64,000 nt of DNA. It comes from Elusimicrobiota bacterium. GTDB lineage: Bacteria > Elusimicrobiota > Elusimicrobia > Elusimicrobiales > UBA9959. The notes under the pieces are model-generated. The model was not told the origin of the DNA. It did not search any database and saw only the letters and a program-made list of their open reading frames with translations. This document shows positions 20,261 to 27,587 of this stretch, one piece after another. The stretch spans positions 81,339-145,338 of the forward strand of contig DMXM01000036.1 of assembly GCA_003482905.1 (NCBI GenBank). The letters are read 5' to 3'. The stretch's first letter is position 1; the number at the start of each line of letters is the position of its first letter. The position numbers and the translations under genes were made by a program.

Positions 20261-20300
20261 AAAATAAAAGACCTGCGGGTGGCCCGCGGGTCTTTTATTT
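20261..20300. terminator. bidirectional intrinsic terminator after symporter gene
   Basis: AAATAAAAGACCTGCGGG (20262-20279) pairs with the segment 20283-20300 around a TGG loop, with one T-G pair. T-rich ends on both strands make it bidirectional, serving the symporter gene and the convergent YtxH gene. Confidence 0.88.
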
Positions 20301-20315
20301 AGGCTGGCCGCTGTT

Positions 20316-20537
20316 TTAGTTGACGTGCTTGAGCAGGTGTTCCTTGCGGCGCTTTATTTCCGCTTCCAGCTTCTCTATGTTTTCCTTGGCCGTTTCCTTG
20401 GTCTCGTCCATCCAGTCGCCCAGCTGCTCACGGGTCTCTTTTCCCGCTTTGGGCGCGAACAGTATCCCCAGGGCCGCGCCTATCAGGCCGCCCACCATGA
20501 AAGCTCCTATTATCCCTCCGCCGTTGTTTTCAGCCAT
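20316..20537 (-). CDS. YtxH-domain small membrane protein
   Basis: A 73-aa protein with a glycine-rich hydrophobic N-terminal segment (GGGIIGAFMVGGLIGAALGI), the FAPKAGKETREQL motif typical of YtxH proteins, and a charged amphipathic helix to the end. Members are often general-stress proteins; the molecular function is not known. It stands alone between a terminator and the divergent HEXXH-protein promoter. A good GGAGG-like signal lies before the ATG at 20537. Confidence 0.8.
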   Translation of the reverse strand: MAENNGGGIIGAFMVGGLIGAALGILFAPKAGKETREQLGDWMDETKETAKENIEKLEAEIKRRKEHLLKHVN

Positions 20538-20675
20538 ATATCCTCCGTTAAAATTCAGTTTACCGCTTCCTAATATTATACATTGCCGCGGCCTTTGTCA
20601 AACATGCGTTTGTGCCGTAACAAAGCGCTATGCGCCACAGACGGCCAAACCTTTAAGGTTTACCTTAAATTCGGG

Positions 20676-20681
20676 TATAAT
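20676..20681 (+). promoter_or_regulatory. -10 box giving a probable leaderless transcript
   Basis: TATAAT at 20676-20681 lies only 7 nt before the ATG at 20689, so the transcript should begin at or next to the start codon. A palindrome AAACCTTTAAGGTTT (about 20647-20661) lies where a -35 element or repressor site would be. Confidence 0.55.
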
Positions 20682-20688
20682 ACTCCTG

Positions 20689-21972
20689 ATGAAAACGGCG
20701 TTTTTTCTGCTGGCTATGGCCGTGTTCCCGGCGCGGGCGGCGGCTTACCCGCATGACGCGCAGCTTAGCGCCAGGCTTAAAAAAGAATTCGAGGCCGTCA
20801 TAAGTTCTTCCGCGGCCGGCCGGGAGCTTTACGCCAGGCTGGAAGATGCCGGCCCGGGCTATGCCGCCCTTAAAGTACTGGTCCGGCGCGACCCGTCAGA
20901 CTTCTTCGCCTGGTTCGACCCGGAGGCGAACGCCGTCTATTTTAATTCAAGGTTCATACTTAAATTCTTCGAGGCCAGGGGGTTCAAGGACCGCCAGGTG
21001 GTGGAGGTGCTCTGGGGCAACAAGGAGGTCCGCGCCGAACTGGTGCGGCGCGCCAATCCGGTCTATCTGCACGAATTGGTGCACGCCCTGCAATGCTACC
21101 TCTACCCGGAATACCGGCGGGACGCCGGCGCCAACCCGCTTGAATTCGAGTACGAGGCCTACCTGACGGAAGACATGTACGTCCACGGACGCGCTAAGGC
21201 CGACCCCGGGCCGCTAAAAGAGTTTATCGGCGGGGCCTACACGGATATCTACACCGCCAGCGTCTTCGGCAGCTATCTGTCGCTCCCGCTCGACCCCGCG
21301 CGCTACAGGGAGAAGATACGCCGCATTTACGAGGAGCAGCTGGGCGGCTACCTAAGCCTGGAAAAAGCCGAGAAGATAAAGAAGAACGGCCTGGCGGATT
21401 CCAGGATATTCGCCTACGCCTCCGGAGATGTCGGCGGCTACGCGGCGGACGCCGCTTCGCTGGCGCGGCTGCGCGCGCAGAAGACGGCGTTCTCGCGTTT
21501 TCTGGATGAATTTTATGCCGTGCGCTGGCCGGCTTTCGGCGCCGACGCCCTGCTTTTCGTGGGGGAGATGGCGCTGGAACAGAAGAATTACCCACTTGCG
21601 CTGGACTGCCTGGCCGTGGCCGACGCCAACTCGCCTGAATACGGCCTGTCCGCGCAGGCAATGGAAGCCATTAAGACCAAGGGCGCGCTGGCGGTGCTGG
21701 AAACCGCGTCTTTCATCCGCGATATGCATAAAAAAATGAGCGTAGAGGTGCTCAGTCAGCACCTTAAGGCCCTTGAAAAGGCCTGCGTCGCCACCGGCCG
21801 CCCTTTCCCGGAGGACCTGGCCGGGCTGCGCGGGGAGACCTACCCCAAAGCCATGGCTTTCTACGCAAAAAAATACGCGGCTGAAAAAGACCGTTCGCGC
21901 GGGGATTATTATAAAGAAAATCTGGACTACTTCGCGGCTGGCGCGGAGCCGGCGCGGAGCGGAAAGCGGTAA
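20689..21972 (+). CDS. secreted HEXXH putative zinc metallopeptidase
   Basis: The 427-aa product begins with a signal peptide (MKTAFFLLAMAVFPARAAAY, cleavage after ARA). The central YLHELVHALQ contains the HEXXH zinc-binding and catalytic motif, followed about 25 residues later by Glu-rich LEFEYEAYLTEDMY, which could give the third ligand as in gluzincins. The C-terminal part is helical and could fold as TPR-like repeats (MALEQKNYPLALDCLAVADA). The ATG at 20689 is chosen because it begins the signal peptide and follows a -10 box; the open frame upstream is antisense to the YtxH gene. The substrate is unknown. I do not recognise a named peptidase family. Confidence 0.7.
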   Translation: MKTAFFLLAMAVFPARAAAYPHDAQLSARLKKEFEAVISSSAAGRELYARLEDAGPGYAALKVLVRRDPSDFFAWFDPEANAVYFNSRFILKFFEARGFKDRQVVEVLWGNKEVRAELVRRANPVYLHELVHALQCYLYPEYRRDAGANPLEFEYEAYLTEDMYVHGRAKADPGPLKEFIGGAYTDIYTASVFGSYLSLPLDPARYREKIRRIYEEQLGGYLSLEKAEKIKKNGLADSRIFAYASGDVGGYAADAASLARLRAQKTAFSRFLDEFYAVRWPAFGADALLFVGEMALEQKNYPLALDCLAVADANSPEYGLSAQAMEAIKTKGALAVLETASFIRDMHKKMSVEVLSQHLKALEKACVATGRPFPEDLAGLRGETYPKAMAFYAKKYAAEKDRSRGDYYKENLDYFAAGAEPARSGKR

Positions 21973-21991
21973 ATTTCTTTTTCCTTGAACT

Positions 21992-22019
21992 TTGACCGCT
22001 ATATTGAGTAAATTAATAT
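21992..22019 (+). promoter_or_regulatory. candidate promoter of the aminotransferase/BMC operon
   Basis: TTGACC (21992-21997), 16-nt spacer, TAATAT (22014-22019), in an AT-rich gap. It is followed by a strong ribosome-binding site GGGAGGA before the aminotransferase ATG. Alternatives such as TTGAAC at 21985 exist. Confidence 0.5.
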
Positions 22020-22055
22020 ATAGGCAGGCAGTAAACATACCAGCGGGAGGAAAAT

Positions 22056-23282
22056 ATGATCGACATCGCCAAGAATATCGCCACCGCCCCCAGACGCACC
22101 AAAGCTTCCGTTATCCGCGAACTCCTGAAGATAACCAATAAGCCGGGCGTTATCTCCTTCGCCGGCGGCCTGCCCGACCCCGAGCACTTCCCTTACGATT
22201 TTGTGGCCGAATCCGTCAAGGAGATCATGGCCAAAAAGGGCAAGGTTGCCCTGCAGTACGGCCCCACCGACGGGCTGCCGGAATTGAAAGAAGAATTTAT
22301 AAAGTTCCTTAAGAAACACGAGGGCATAGACGCCAAACCCGAGAACCTGATAATAACCACCGCCAGCCAGCAGGCGCTGGATATGGTGGGCCGCCTGTTC
22401 ATAGACGCCTCCGACCCCGTGCTGGTGGAAAAGCCCAGCTATATGGGCGGGCTGCAGGTGTTCAAATCCTACGGTGCGGAATTCATCGGGGTCAAGCTGG
22501 AGGACGACGGCGTCAGCACCGACGAGCTGGAAGAGAAGCTGGCCTGGCTGCGGAGCCAGGACGAGCATTATAAATTCGTCTACCTGGTGCCGGATTTTCA
22601 GAACCCCAGCGGCGTGACCCTCTCGGCGGCGAAGCGGAAGAAGGTGATAGAGCTTTCCGACAAGTACAACGTGGCCGTGATAGAGGACTCTCCCTACCGG
22701 CAGATCCGCTTTGAGGGCGAGGCGCCCGACATGCTCTACCGCATGGACAAGGAAACCCGCAAGACCGATAATATTATTTCGTTATTCACCTTCTCCAAGA
22801 CCTTCGCTCCCGGCCTGCGCCTGGGCGTAATACTCGCCCACCCGCAGATCATTAAAAAAATGGAGATCATCAAGCAGTCCCTCGACCTCTGCACGTCCAG
22901 CCTCAACCAGCTGATAGCGGCGGACTTCCTGCGCACCGGCTATTTTGAAAAACACATAGAGGTGATCAAGAAGACCTACAAGCTGAAGAAAGACACCATG
23001 GTGGGCGCGCTGGAAAAATATATGCCCGAAGGCGTCACCTGGACCAGGCCGGAAGGCGGCCTGTTCCTGTGGGTGCGCCTGCCCGAGGGTATGAGCGCCG
23101 ACGACATGTTCGCGGACGCCCTCAAAGAGAATGTGGCCTATGTGATAGGCTCGGCTTTCCATTCTGATGGTTCCGGCAAGAACACGATGCGCCTGAATTT
23201 CTCATATCCCACACCGGAAGATATAGACGAAGGGATAAAGCGCCTCGCTACCGCGGTAAAGAAACGCCTGGTCGGCGCCTAG
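22056..23282 (+). CDS. PLP-dependent class I/II aminotransferase (LysN/Aro8-like)
   Basis: Fold-type I aminotransferase of 408 aa. Visible marks are FAGGLPDPEHFPYDF, QYGPTDGLPELKE, the PDFQNPSGVTLS loop, and the Schiff-base lysine in FSKTFAPGLRLG. These match the 2-aminoadipate/aromatic aminotransferase group. A GGAGG site precedes the ATG. It ends 12 nt before pduS, so it appears to be the first gene of the BMC operon; its role there is unclear because no amino-acid step is expected in sugar-phosphate catabolism. It may be a neighbour that shares the promoter. Confidence 0.85.
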   Translation: MIDIAKNIATAPRRTKASVIRELLKITNKPGVISFAGGLPDPEHFPYDFVAESVKEIMAKKGKVALQYGPTDGLPELKEEFIKFLKKHEGIDAKPENLIITTASQQALDMVGRLFIDASDPVLVEKPSYMGGLQVFKSYGAEFIGVKLEDDGVSTDELEEKLAWLRSQDEHYKFVYLVPDFQNPSGVTLSAAKRKKVIELSDKYNVAVIEDSPYRQIRFEGEAPDMLYRMDKETRKTDNIISLFTFSKTFAPGLRLGVILAHPQIIKKMEIIKQSLDLCTSSLNQLIAADFLRTGYFEKHIEVIKKTYKLKKDTMVGALEKYMPEGVTWTRPEGGLFLWVRLPEGMSADDMFADALKENVAYVIGSAFHSDGSGKNTMRLNFSYPTPEDIDEGIKRLATAVKKRLVGA

Positions 23283-23294
23283 TTTCTCCAATTA

Positions 23295-24638
23295 ATGTCC
23301 GACTTTTCAGCCGAATTCAGCCTGAACCTGCGCCGCGCCGGAGTAGTGGGAGCCGGCGGCGCGGGCTTTCCCGCCTATATAAAAGCGCGGGGCAAGGCCG
23401 AATACGCCATCGTCAACGCGGCCGAGTGCGAACCCCTCCTGAAGAAAGACCAGAAGATACTGGAGTATTTCCCTGAAAAGGTTTTTGACGGACTTGAGCT
23501 GCTGATGCGGGCCGTAGGCGCGAAACACGGGATAGTCGGCATCAAGAAAAAACACGAAAAAATAATCCCGCGCCTGGAAAGCATCGCTAAAAGCCGCGGG
23601 AATATCTCCGTCCTGAAGATGGGGGATTATTACCCGGCCGGCGACGAGCAGTGCCTGGTTTACGAAGCCACCGGCCGCATAGTGCCGCCGGGCGGCATCC
23701 CGCTGGACGTGGGCTGTGTGGTCAGCAACGTGGAAACCCTTTATAACGCGGCCTTTCCCGGCCGCCCTGTCACCGAAACGTTCGTTACCGTCAACGGTGC
23801 AGTAAAAAAACCGGCTACGTTCAAAGTTCCGGTGGGCATAACCTGGCGCGAGGCCGTGGATTTATGCGGTGGCTCAACAGTGAAGGACGCCGCGTATATA
23901 GACGGCGGCCCCATGATGGGCCGTGTTATGACCGATTTTGAACTGCCTGTGGTTAAGGCCTCGGCCGGCATCATAGTTCTGCCCAGGACCCACCAGCTCA
24001 TAGTTAAAAAAGCCCAGAGCCGCTCCGTATTCACCCGGATAGGCCGCTCCGCCTGCGACCAGTGCTCTTTCTGCACCGAGTTCTGCCCGCGCTACCTGCT
24101 GGGCCACGACGTGCAGCCCCACCGCGTGATGCGGAATATGCTTTTTTCCTCCGGGCCGGAACATAAGCTGCACGGCCGGTACGGGCTGCTCTGCTGCGAG
24201 TGTTCGCTGTGCAGCCTCTACGCCTGCCCCGAGGGGCTTAATCCGCGCGAGGCGTGCGTGGCCGCCAAGGCGGATCTGCGCGAGATCAAGATCGGGTTCA
24301 AGAATTCTCCCCTGAATACCGGCCGCGCGCCGCAAGTCCATCCCGTGCGGGAGTTCCGCAAGGTGCCGGTTTTAAAACTGATAAAAAGGCTGGGGCTTGA
24401 GGATTACAACAAGGACGCGCCCTGGAGCGATGTTTCGTATAAGCCCGCGCGGGTTAAAATTTTAATGAGCCAGCATATAGGCGCGCCCAGCGTCCCCTCG
24501 GTAAGGGAGGGGCAACGGGTGGAGATTGGCGCGGTGGTGGGGGACCTGCCCGCCGATAAGCCGGGCTGCCCGGTGCATGCCAGCATTCCCGGCACCGTCG
24601 GCAAGGTGAATGAAAAGTACGTGGAGATAATCGCTTAA
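23295..24638 (+). CDS. pduS: PduS-type RnfC-like flavin/iron-sulfur oxidoreductase
   Basis: BMC-associated electron-transfer protein related to RnfC and complex I NuoF. The N-terminal glycine-rich NADH/FMN site reads GVVGAGGAGFPAYIKARGKA and is followed by the NAAECEPLL motif. Two four-cysteine 4Fe-4S motifs occur at about residues 253-310 (CDQCSFCTEFCP and CCECSLCSLYACP). A C-terminal barrel-sandwich segment (EGQRVEIGAVVGDLPADKPG) closes the protein. The length, 447 aa, equals PduS. It is directly followed by a PduT-like shell protein with an iron-sulfur pore, so the pair probably moves electrons across the shell. Confidence 0.88.
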   Translation: MSDFSAEFSLNLRRAGVVGAGGAGFPAYIKARGKAEYAIVNAAECEPLLKKDQKILEYFPEKVFDGLELLMRAVGAKHGIVGIKKKHEKIIPRLESIAKSRGNISVLKMGDYYPAGDEQCLVYEATGRIVPPGGIPLDVGCVVSNVETLYNAAFPGRPVTETFVTVNGAVKKPATFKVPVGITWREAVDLCGGSTVKDAAYIDGGPMMGRVMTDFELPVVKASAGIIVLPRTHQLIVKKAQSRSVFTRIGRSACDQCSFCTEFCPRYLLGHDVQPHRVMRNMLFSSGPEHKLHGRYGLLCCECSLCSLYACPEGLNPREACVAAKADLREIKIGFKNSPLNTGRAPQVHPVREFRKVPVLKLIKRLGLEDYNKDAPWSDVSYKPARVKILMSQHIGAPSVPSVREGQRVEIGAVVGDLPADKPGCPVHASIPGTVGKVNEKYVEIIA

Positions 24639-24647
24639 GGTTTTATT

Positions 24648-25196
24648 ATGCTAAACGCAATCGGCGGTGTTGAACTTTCGAGCGTGGCCAAGGGGCTGGA
24701 AGCGGCCGACGCCATGCTTAAAACTTCAGACATCAAGTTGCTGCTGTCGCGCTCCATCTGCCCGGGCAAGTATATCATCCTGCTGGCCGGGGACGTGGGC
24801 AGCGTGAACGCCGCGGTAGAGGCCGGCGCCGCCAAAGCCGCGCACGCGCTGGTGGACAGTTTCGTCATAGCCAATATCCACCCCGAGGTGTTCCCGGCCA
24901 TAGAAGGCACTACCGTTGTGGAAGGTCTTGAATCCCTGGGGATAATAGAGGCCTTCTCTGTTTCGGCCCTGGTAGAGGCCGCCGACGCGGCGGTAAAAGC
25001 CGCCCCAGTGAAGCTGCTGGAGATCCGTCTGGCCATGGCCCTGGGCGGCAAAGCTTTCGTTACCATGACCGGCTCTGTCGCCGCCGTGGAAACCGCCGTA
25101 GCCGCCGGCGCCGCCGCGGCCGGCAAAAAAGGCCTGCTGGTGGAGAAGGTCGTGATCCCGCAGCCCAGCCCGGAACTGCTGCGCGAGCTTCTTTAA
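24648..25196 (+). CDS. pduT: BMC-T trimeric shell protein, PduT type with pore cysteine
   Basis: Two tandem BMC domains in 182 aa (residues 1-90 and 93-182; the second opens with [20 protein letters not shown]). The loop SICPGKY puts Cys38 at the position that binds a 4Fe-4S cluster at the trimer pore in Salmonella PduT, whose sequence it resembles closely. The gene starts 9 nt after pduS, supporting a PduS-PduT electron conduit. The MazEF promoter begins only 5 nt after its stop codon. Confidence 0.92.
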   Translation: MLNAIGGVELSSVAKGLEAADAMLKTSDIKLLLSRSICPGKYIILLAGDVGSVNAAVEAGAAKAAHALVDSFVIANIHPEVFPAIEGTTVVEGLESLGIIEAFSVSALVEAADAAVKAAPVKLLEIRLAMALGGKAFVTMTGSVAAVETAVAAGAAAAGKKGLLVEKVVIPQPSPELLRELL

Positions 25197-25201
25197 GGGC
25201 C

Positions 25202-25230
25202 TTGACAATCTTCTTAGGGCGATGTATACT
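25202..25230 (+). promoter_or_regulatory. near-consensus promoter of the mazEF module
   Basis: TTGACA (25202-25207), exactly 17 nt, TATACT (25225-25230). It is one of the strongest promoters in the window. It sits directly behind the pduT stop and before the toxin-antitoxin genes. Confidence 0.85.
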
Positions 25231-25244
25231 CAATGTAGATACAT
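25222..25244 (+). promoter_or_regulatory. palindromic operator over the mazEF promoter
   Basis: ATGTAT (25222-25227) and ATACAT (25239-25244) form an inverted repeat with an 11-nt centre, overlapping the -10 box and the likely start site. This is the usual arrangement for autorepression by an antitoxin of the MazE/AbrB fold. Confidence 0.6.
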
Positions 25245-25256
25245 TTGGAGGGCGTT

Positions 25257-25499
25257 ATGACCACTATTATTCAAAAATGGGGAAACAGTCTGGCATTGCG
25301 CATTCCCAGCGCTCTTGCCAAGGATATTCATTTGCATCAGGGCTCCATGGTGGATATGGCGGTTGTGGAGGGCGAGATGGTTGTAAAACCCAGAGGGAAA
25401 TCCAAAATCTCGCTCGCTCATATGCTTAAGGGCATCACCAAAAACAATCGGCACACCGAGCAGAATAGCGACGGCGCGGCCGGCCGGGAAATCTGGTAA
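25257..25499 (+). CDS. mazE: MazE-type antitoxin (AbrB swapped-hairpin domain)
   Basis: The 80-aa product opens with MTTIIQKWGNSLALRIPSAL, the classic MazE/SpoVT-AbrB DNA-binding beta hairpin, followed by VDMAVVEGEMVVKPR. The C-terminal tail is expected to wrap the toxin. The ATG at 25257 follows GGAGGG by 4 nt; an earlier TTG is unlikely. It overlaps mazF by one base (TAATG), the normal coupling, and should repress its own promoter at 25202-25244. It interrupts the BMC operon between pduT and tpiA. Confidence 0.88.
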   Translation: MTTIIQKWGNSLALRIPSALAKDIHLHQGSMVDMAVVEGEMVVKPRGKSKISLAHMLKGITKNNRHTEQNSDGAAGREIW

Positions 25500-25843
25500 T
25501 GCCCGGCCCCTATTGTCCGAAGCGTGGCGATGTTGTCTGGTTGTCCTTTGCGCCCCAGGCAGGGCATGAACAGGCTGGCCATAGGCCGGCTTTGGCTCTT
25601 TCCCCCGAGGCCTATAACCGAAAAACCGGTCTTGCCATCTTCTGCCCCATCACTTCCCAAGTCAAAGGTTATCCTTTCGAAGTTCACCTTCCCTCCGGCC
25701 TTAAAGCCTCCGGCGTTGTCCTGGCTGACCAAGTAAAAAGTTTCGACTGGCAAGCCAGGGGCGCGCAATTCTGCTGCCGAATCCCGGGGGCAACCCTGGC
25801 GGAAGTATTAAGCAAGCTCAACGTCTTGTTGGATGACTGCTAG
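25499..25843 (+). CDS. mazF: MazF/PemK-family endoribonuclease toxin
   Basis: A 114-aa CcdB/PemK-fold protein. N-terminal KRGDVVWLSFAPQAGHEQAGHRPAL carries the GD and RPAL motifs of MazF toxins; residues ITSQVKGYPFEV and VVLADQVKSFDW match the ChpB/MazF core, including the conserved Thr/Ser and the DQVKS segment. It should cut mRNA at short sequences when free of MazE. The product looks complete. It is translationally coupled to mazE. Confidence 0.9.
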   Translation: MPGPYCPKRGDVVWLSFAPQAGHEQAGHRPALALSPEAYNRKTGLAIFCPITSQVKGYPFEVHLPSGLKASGVVLADQVKSFDWQARGAQFCCRIPGATLAEVLSKLNVLLDDC

Positions 25844-26127
25844 TCGCTGTTTGGCGCTTTAATTGGGACGTAGGCGGGTTTCTTGTGTTTGTCGAGGATG
25901 CCGCATGGCCAAAGACGTATAACGCCAAGATAGTGTCGCTTTGCTACTTGCGACCATTCCGCCGTGGCCTCGCTTGGTATTCGCCAGCCGATTCTGTAAG
26001 CGGTGTGTTTGTCGATGGTTTTGATAAACTGGTCCCTGCGTCCCCACGTAAGTTTTATAAGTACTTGCTGGAAAAGAATTAATGGCTGAATTAGCTGATA
26101 GAAAAATAAGGTACATGGGATGGGCAT
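25840..26127. other. segment with opposing short open frames, coding status unclear
   Basis: Both strands stay open here. On plus, 25885-26082 (65 aa, GTG start) has the segment ADSVSGVFVDGFDKLVPASP and stops in TAATG shared with the next gene, which would suggest coupling. On minus, 25840-26127 (95 aa) reads RIPSEATAEWSQVAKRHYLG and VIRLWPCGILDKHKKPAYVP, which looks more protein-like in composition and ends 4 nt inside mazF. Only one is likely to be real and either may be a gene remnant. No family is recognised. The segment is visibly less GC-rich than the flanking BMC genes. Confidence 0.35.
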
Positions 26128-26579
26128 TTCTTGTGGTGGGGGTGCTTGCGAATATCTGCCTTCCCCATGTAGCGCTTTTTTATGCCAATTATGTGGAACG
26201 GGCTCAGGATTGGTCCAGAGCGATTTCTAACACTATTCATTATTTTGTCGAATATCCTAAGGTAGGGAAGGCATATTTGGAATACAATTTGCATCTGACA
26301 GGGTTTGGGGTTATTTCCATGTTGCTCCTTAGGGTTTCAGCAATCTCTTCTATTCCTGCAAACTGTAAAGTGAATATCCCAGGGCTCATCTTTGCAGGTA
26401 TAACTGTGCTCCTGGCAACGTTTATTGGATATGTGGGCATGTTTATGTCCAGGGGAAGTACGTCTGGCCTGGCTTTTATGTTCATTCCGTTTTGGGCATT
26501 ACTATCAGCAGTACCGGCATTCATAGTTGGGTGGCTTTGGGGACGATTGATAATTAAAACGGGGGCTGTCAATAATTGA
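26082..26579 (+). CDS. small polytopic membrane protein of unknown function
   Basis: A 165-aa product with four hydrophobic segments: GWAFLVVGVLANICLPHVAL, LTGFGVISMLLLRVSAI, GLIFAGITVLLATFIGYVGM and FMFIPFWALLSAVPAFIVG. Codon and base use are clearly AT-richer than in the surrounding genes, pointing to recent transfer together with mazEF. It could be a cargo gene of that insertion. I do not recognise a family, and the start is supported only by the TAATG junction at 26080-26084. Confidence 0.55.
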   Translation: MAELADRKIRYMGWAFLVVGVLANICLPHVALFYANYVERAQDWSRAISNTIHYFVEYPKVGKAYLEYNLHLTGFGVISMLLLRVSAISSIPANCKVNIPGLIFAGITVLLATFIGYVGMFMSRGSTSGLAFMFIPFWALLSAVPAFIVGWLWGRLIIKTGAVNN

Positions 26580-26666
26580 TTACGATTAGCCTGTATGGTT
26601 CCATTAGTTCTTGTTTGGGGGACGGATCTTGGTTTTATAGGTATCTTCTGTCATGCGTTGTGTCCA

Positions 26667-26702
26667 CCCGGCGCCCTGCCAAGCGTAGGGAACTCGTCCG
26701 GG
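26667..26702 (+). other. hairpin in the leader before tpiA
   Basis: CCCGG (26667-26671) pairs with CCGGG (26698-26702), and CCCT (26674-26677) pairs with AGGG (26687-26690). It lies in the 222-bp gap between the AT-rich insert and tpiA. The rest of this gap shows no gene; a promoter is at 26767. Confidence 0.35.
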
Positions 26703-26766
26703 ACGTGTAGCAACCCATATCCGTTTCTATGGACTTGATCCCGGTATCCAAAAACCTCAAGATTTG

Positions 26767-26772
26767 TATAAT
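26767..26772 (+). promoter_or_regulatory. -10 box upstream of tpiA
   Basis: TATAAT in an AT-rich tract, 29 nt before the tpiA ATG and followed by a strong AAGGAG. No good -35 is at the right distance. It would restart transcription of the BMC genes downstream of the mazEF insert. Confidence 0.5.
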
Positions 26773-26801
26773 ATAAATAATTAATTTAAGGAGACTTGCA
26801 T

Positions 26802-27581
26802 ATGGCTTCTAACAAACGGACACCGATGATCGCGGGCAACTGGAAGATGCATCTTAATTCCAAAGAGGCCGCCGACCTGGCCGCCGCCATAAAGAGCGGC
26901 CTCGACCCCGACCTTAAGCACGAAGTGCTGCTGGCCCCGACTTTTACCAACCTGCACGCCGTAAAGGCCGCGCTGGCCGGTTCTAAAATAATACTCTCGT
27001 CCCAGGACGTAGCCTGGGAGGAAAAAGGCGCCTTCACCGGCGCGGTTTCCCCGTCGCAGCTGATAGACGCGGGCTGCACCGCCGCCATCATCGGCCACTC
27101 CGAGCGCCGCAAGGTGTTCCTGGAGACCGACGAGATGATCAATAAAAAGATGAGGGCCGCCATAAAGGCCAACCTTATACCCGTGCTGTGCATAGGCGAA
27201 ACCCTGGAAGAGCGCGAGAGCCAGAAAACCTACCGCGTGCTGGAGACCCAGCTTAACGGAGCATTCGCAGGCATCACCGCCGCCGAGGCCGCCAAGGTAG
27301 TGATAGCTTACGAGCCCGTCTGGGCCATAGGCACCGGCAAGACCGCCACCCCGGACCAGGCGCAGGACGCCCACGTTTTCGTGCGTAAGCAGATGGAGCG
27401 CATTTACGGCAAACCCTACGCCGAGGCCGTGCGCGTGCTTTACGGCGGTTCGGTAAAGGCCGACAACGTCGACGAACTGATGGCGCAGCCCGACATCGAC
27501 GGAGCGCTGGTGGGCGGGGAAAGCCTTAAGGCCGACAAGTTCCTGCGCGTCATACATTTTCAGGCCGTACTTTCAAGGTAA
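26802..27581 (+). CDS. tpiA: triosephosphate isomerase
   Basis: Interconverts glyceraldehyde 3-phosphate and dihydroxyacetone phosphate. All active-site parts are present: IAGNWKMH (Asn, Lys), IIGHSERR (His95-equivalent), the catalytic Glu in AYEPVWAIGTGKTA, loop 6, and LYGGSVK. The ATG at 26802 is preceded by AAGGAG at 8 nt; the in-frame TTG at 26796 is not used. The 259-aa length is normal. It lies 6 nt upstream of pduL inside the BMC operon, and so would process the glyceraldehyde 3-phosphate released by DeoC. It has no N-terminal targeting helix, suggesting a cytosolic location. Confidence 0.96.
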   Translation: MASNKRTPMIAGNWKMHLNSKEAADLAAAIKSGLDPDLKHEVLLAPTFTNLHAVKAALAGSKIILSSQDVAWEEKGAFTGAVSPSQLIDAGCTAAIIGHSERRKVFLETDEMINKKMRAAIKANLIPVLCIGETLEERESQKTYRVLETQLNGAFAGITAAEAAKVVIAYEPVWAIGTGKTATPDQAQDAHVFVRKQMERIYGKPYAEAVRVLYGGSVKADNVDELMAQPDIDGALVGGESLKADKFLRVIHFQAVLSR

Positions 27582-27587
27582 ACAACA

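Noticed and set aside
20320..20688. Upstream extension of the HEXXH-protein frame by 123 codons.
   Set aside because: It is antisense to the YtxH gene, and the real start begins a signal peptide right after a -10 box.
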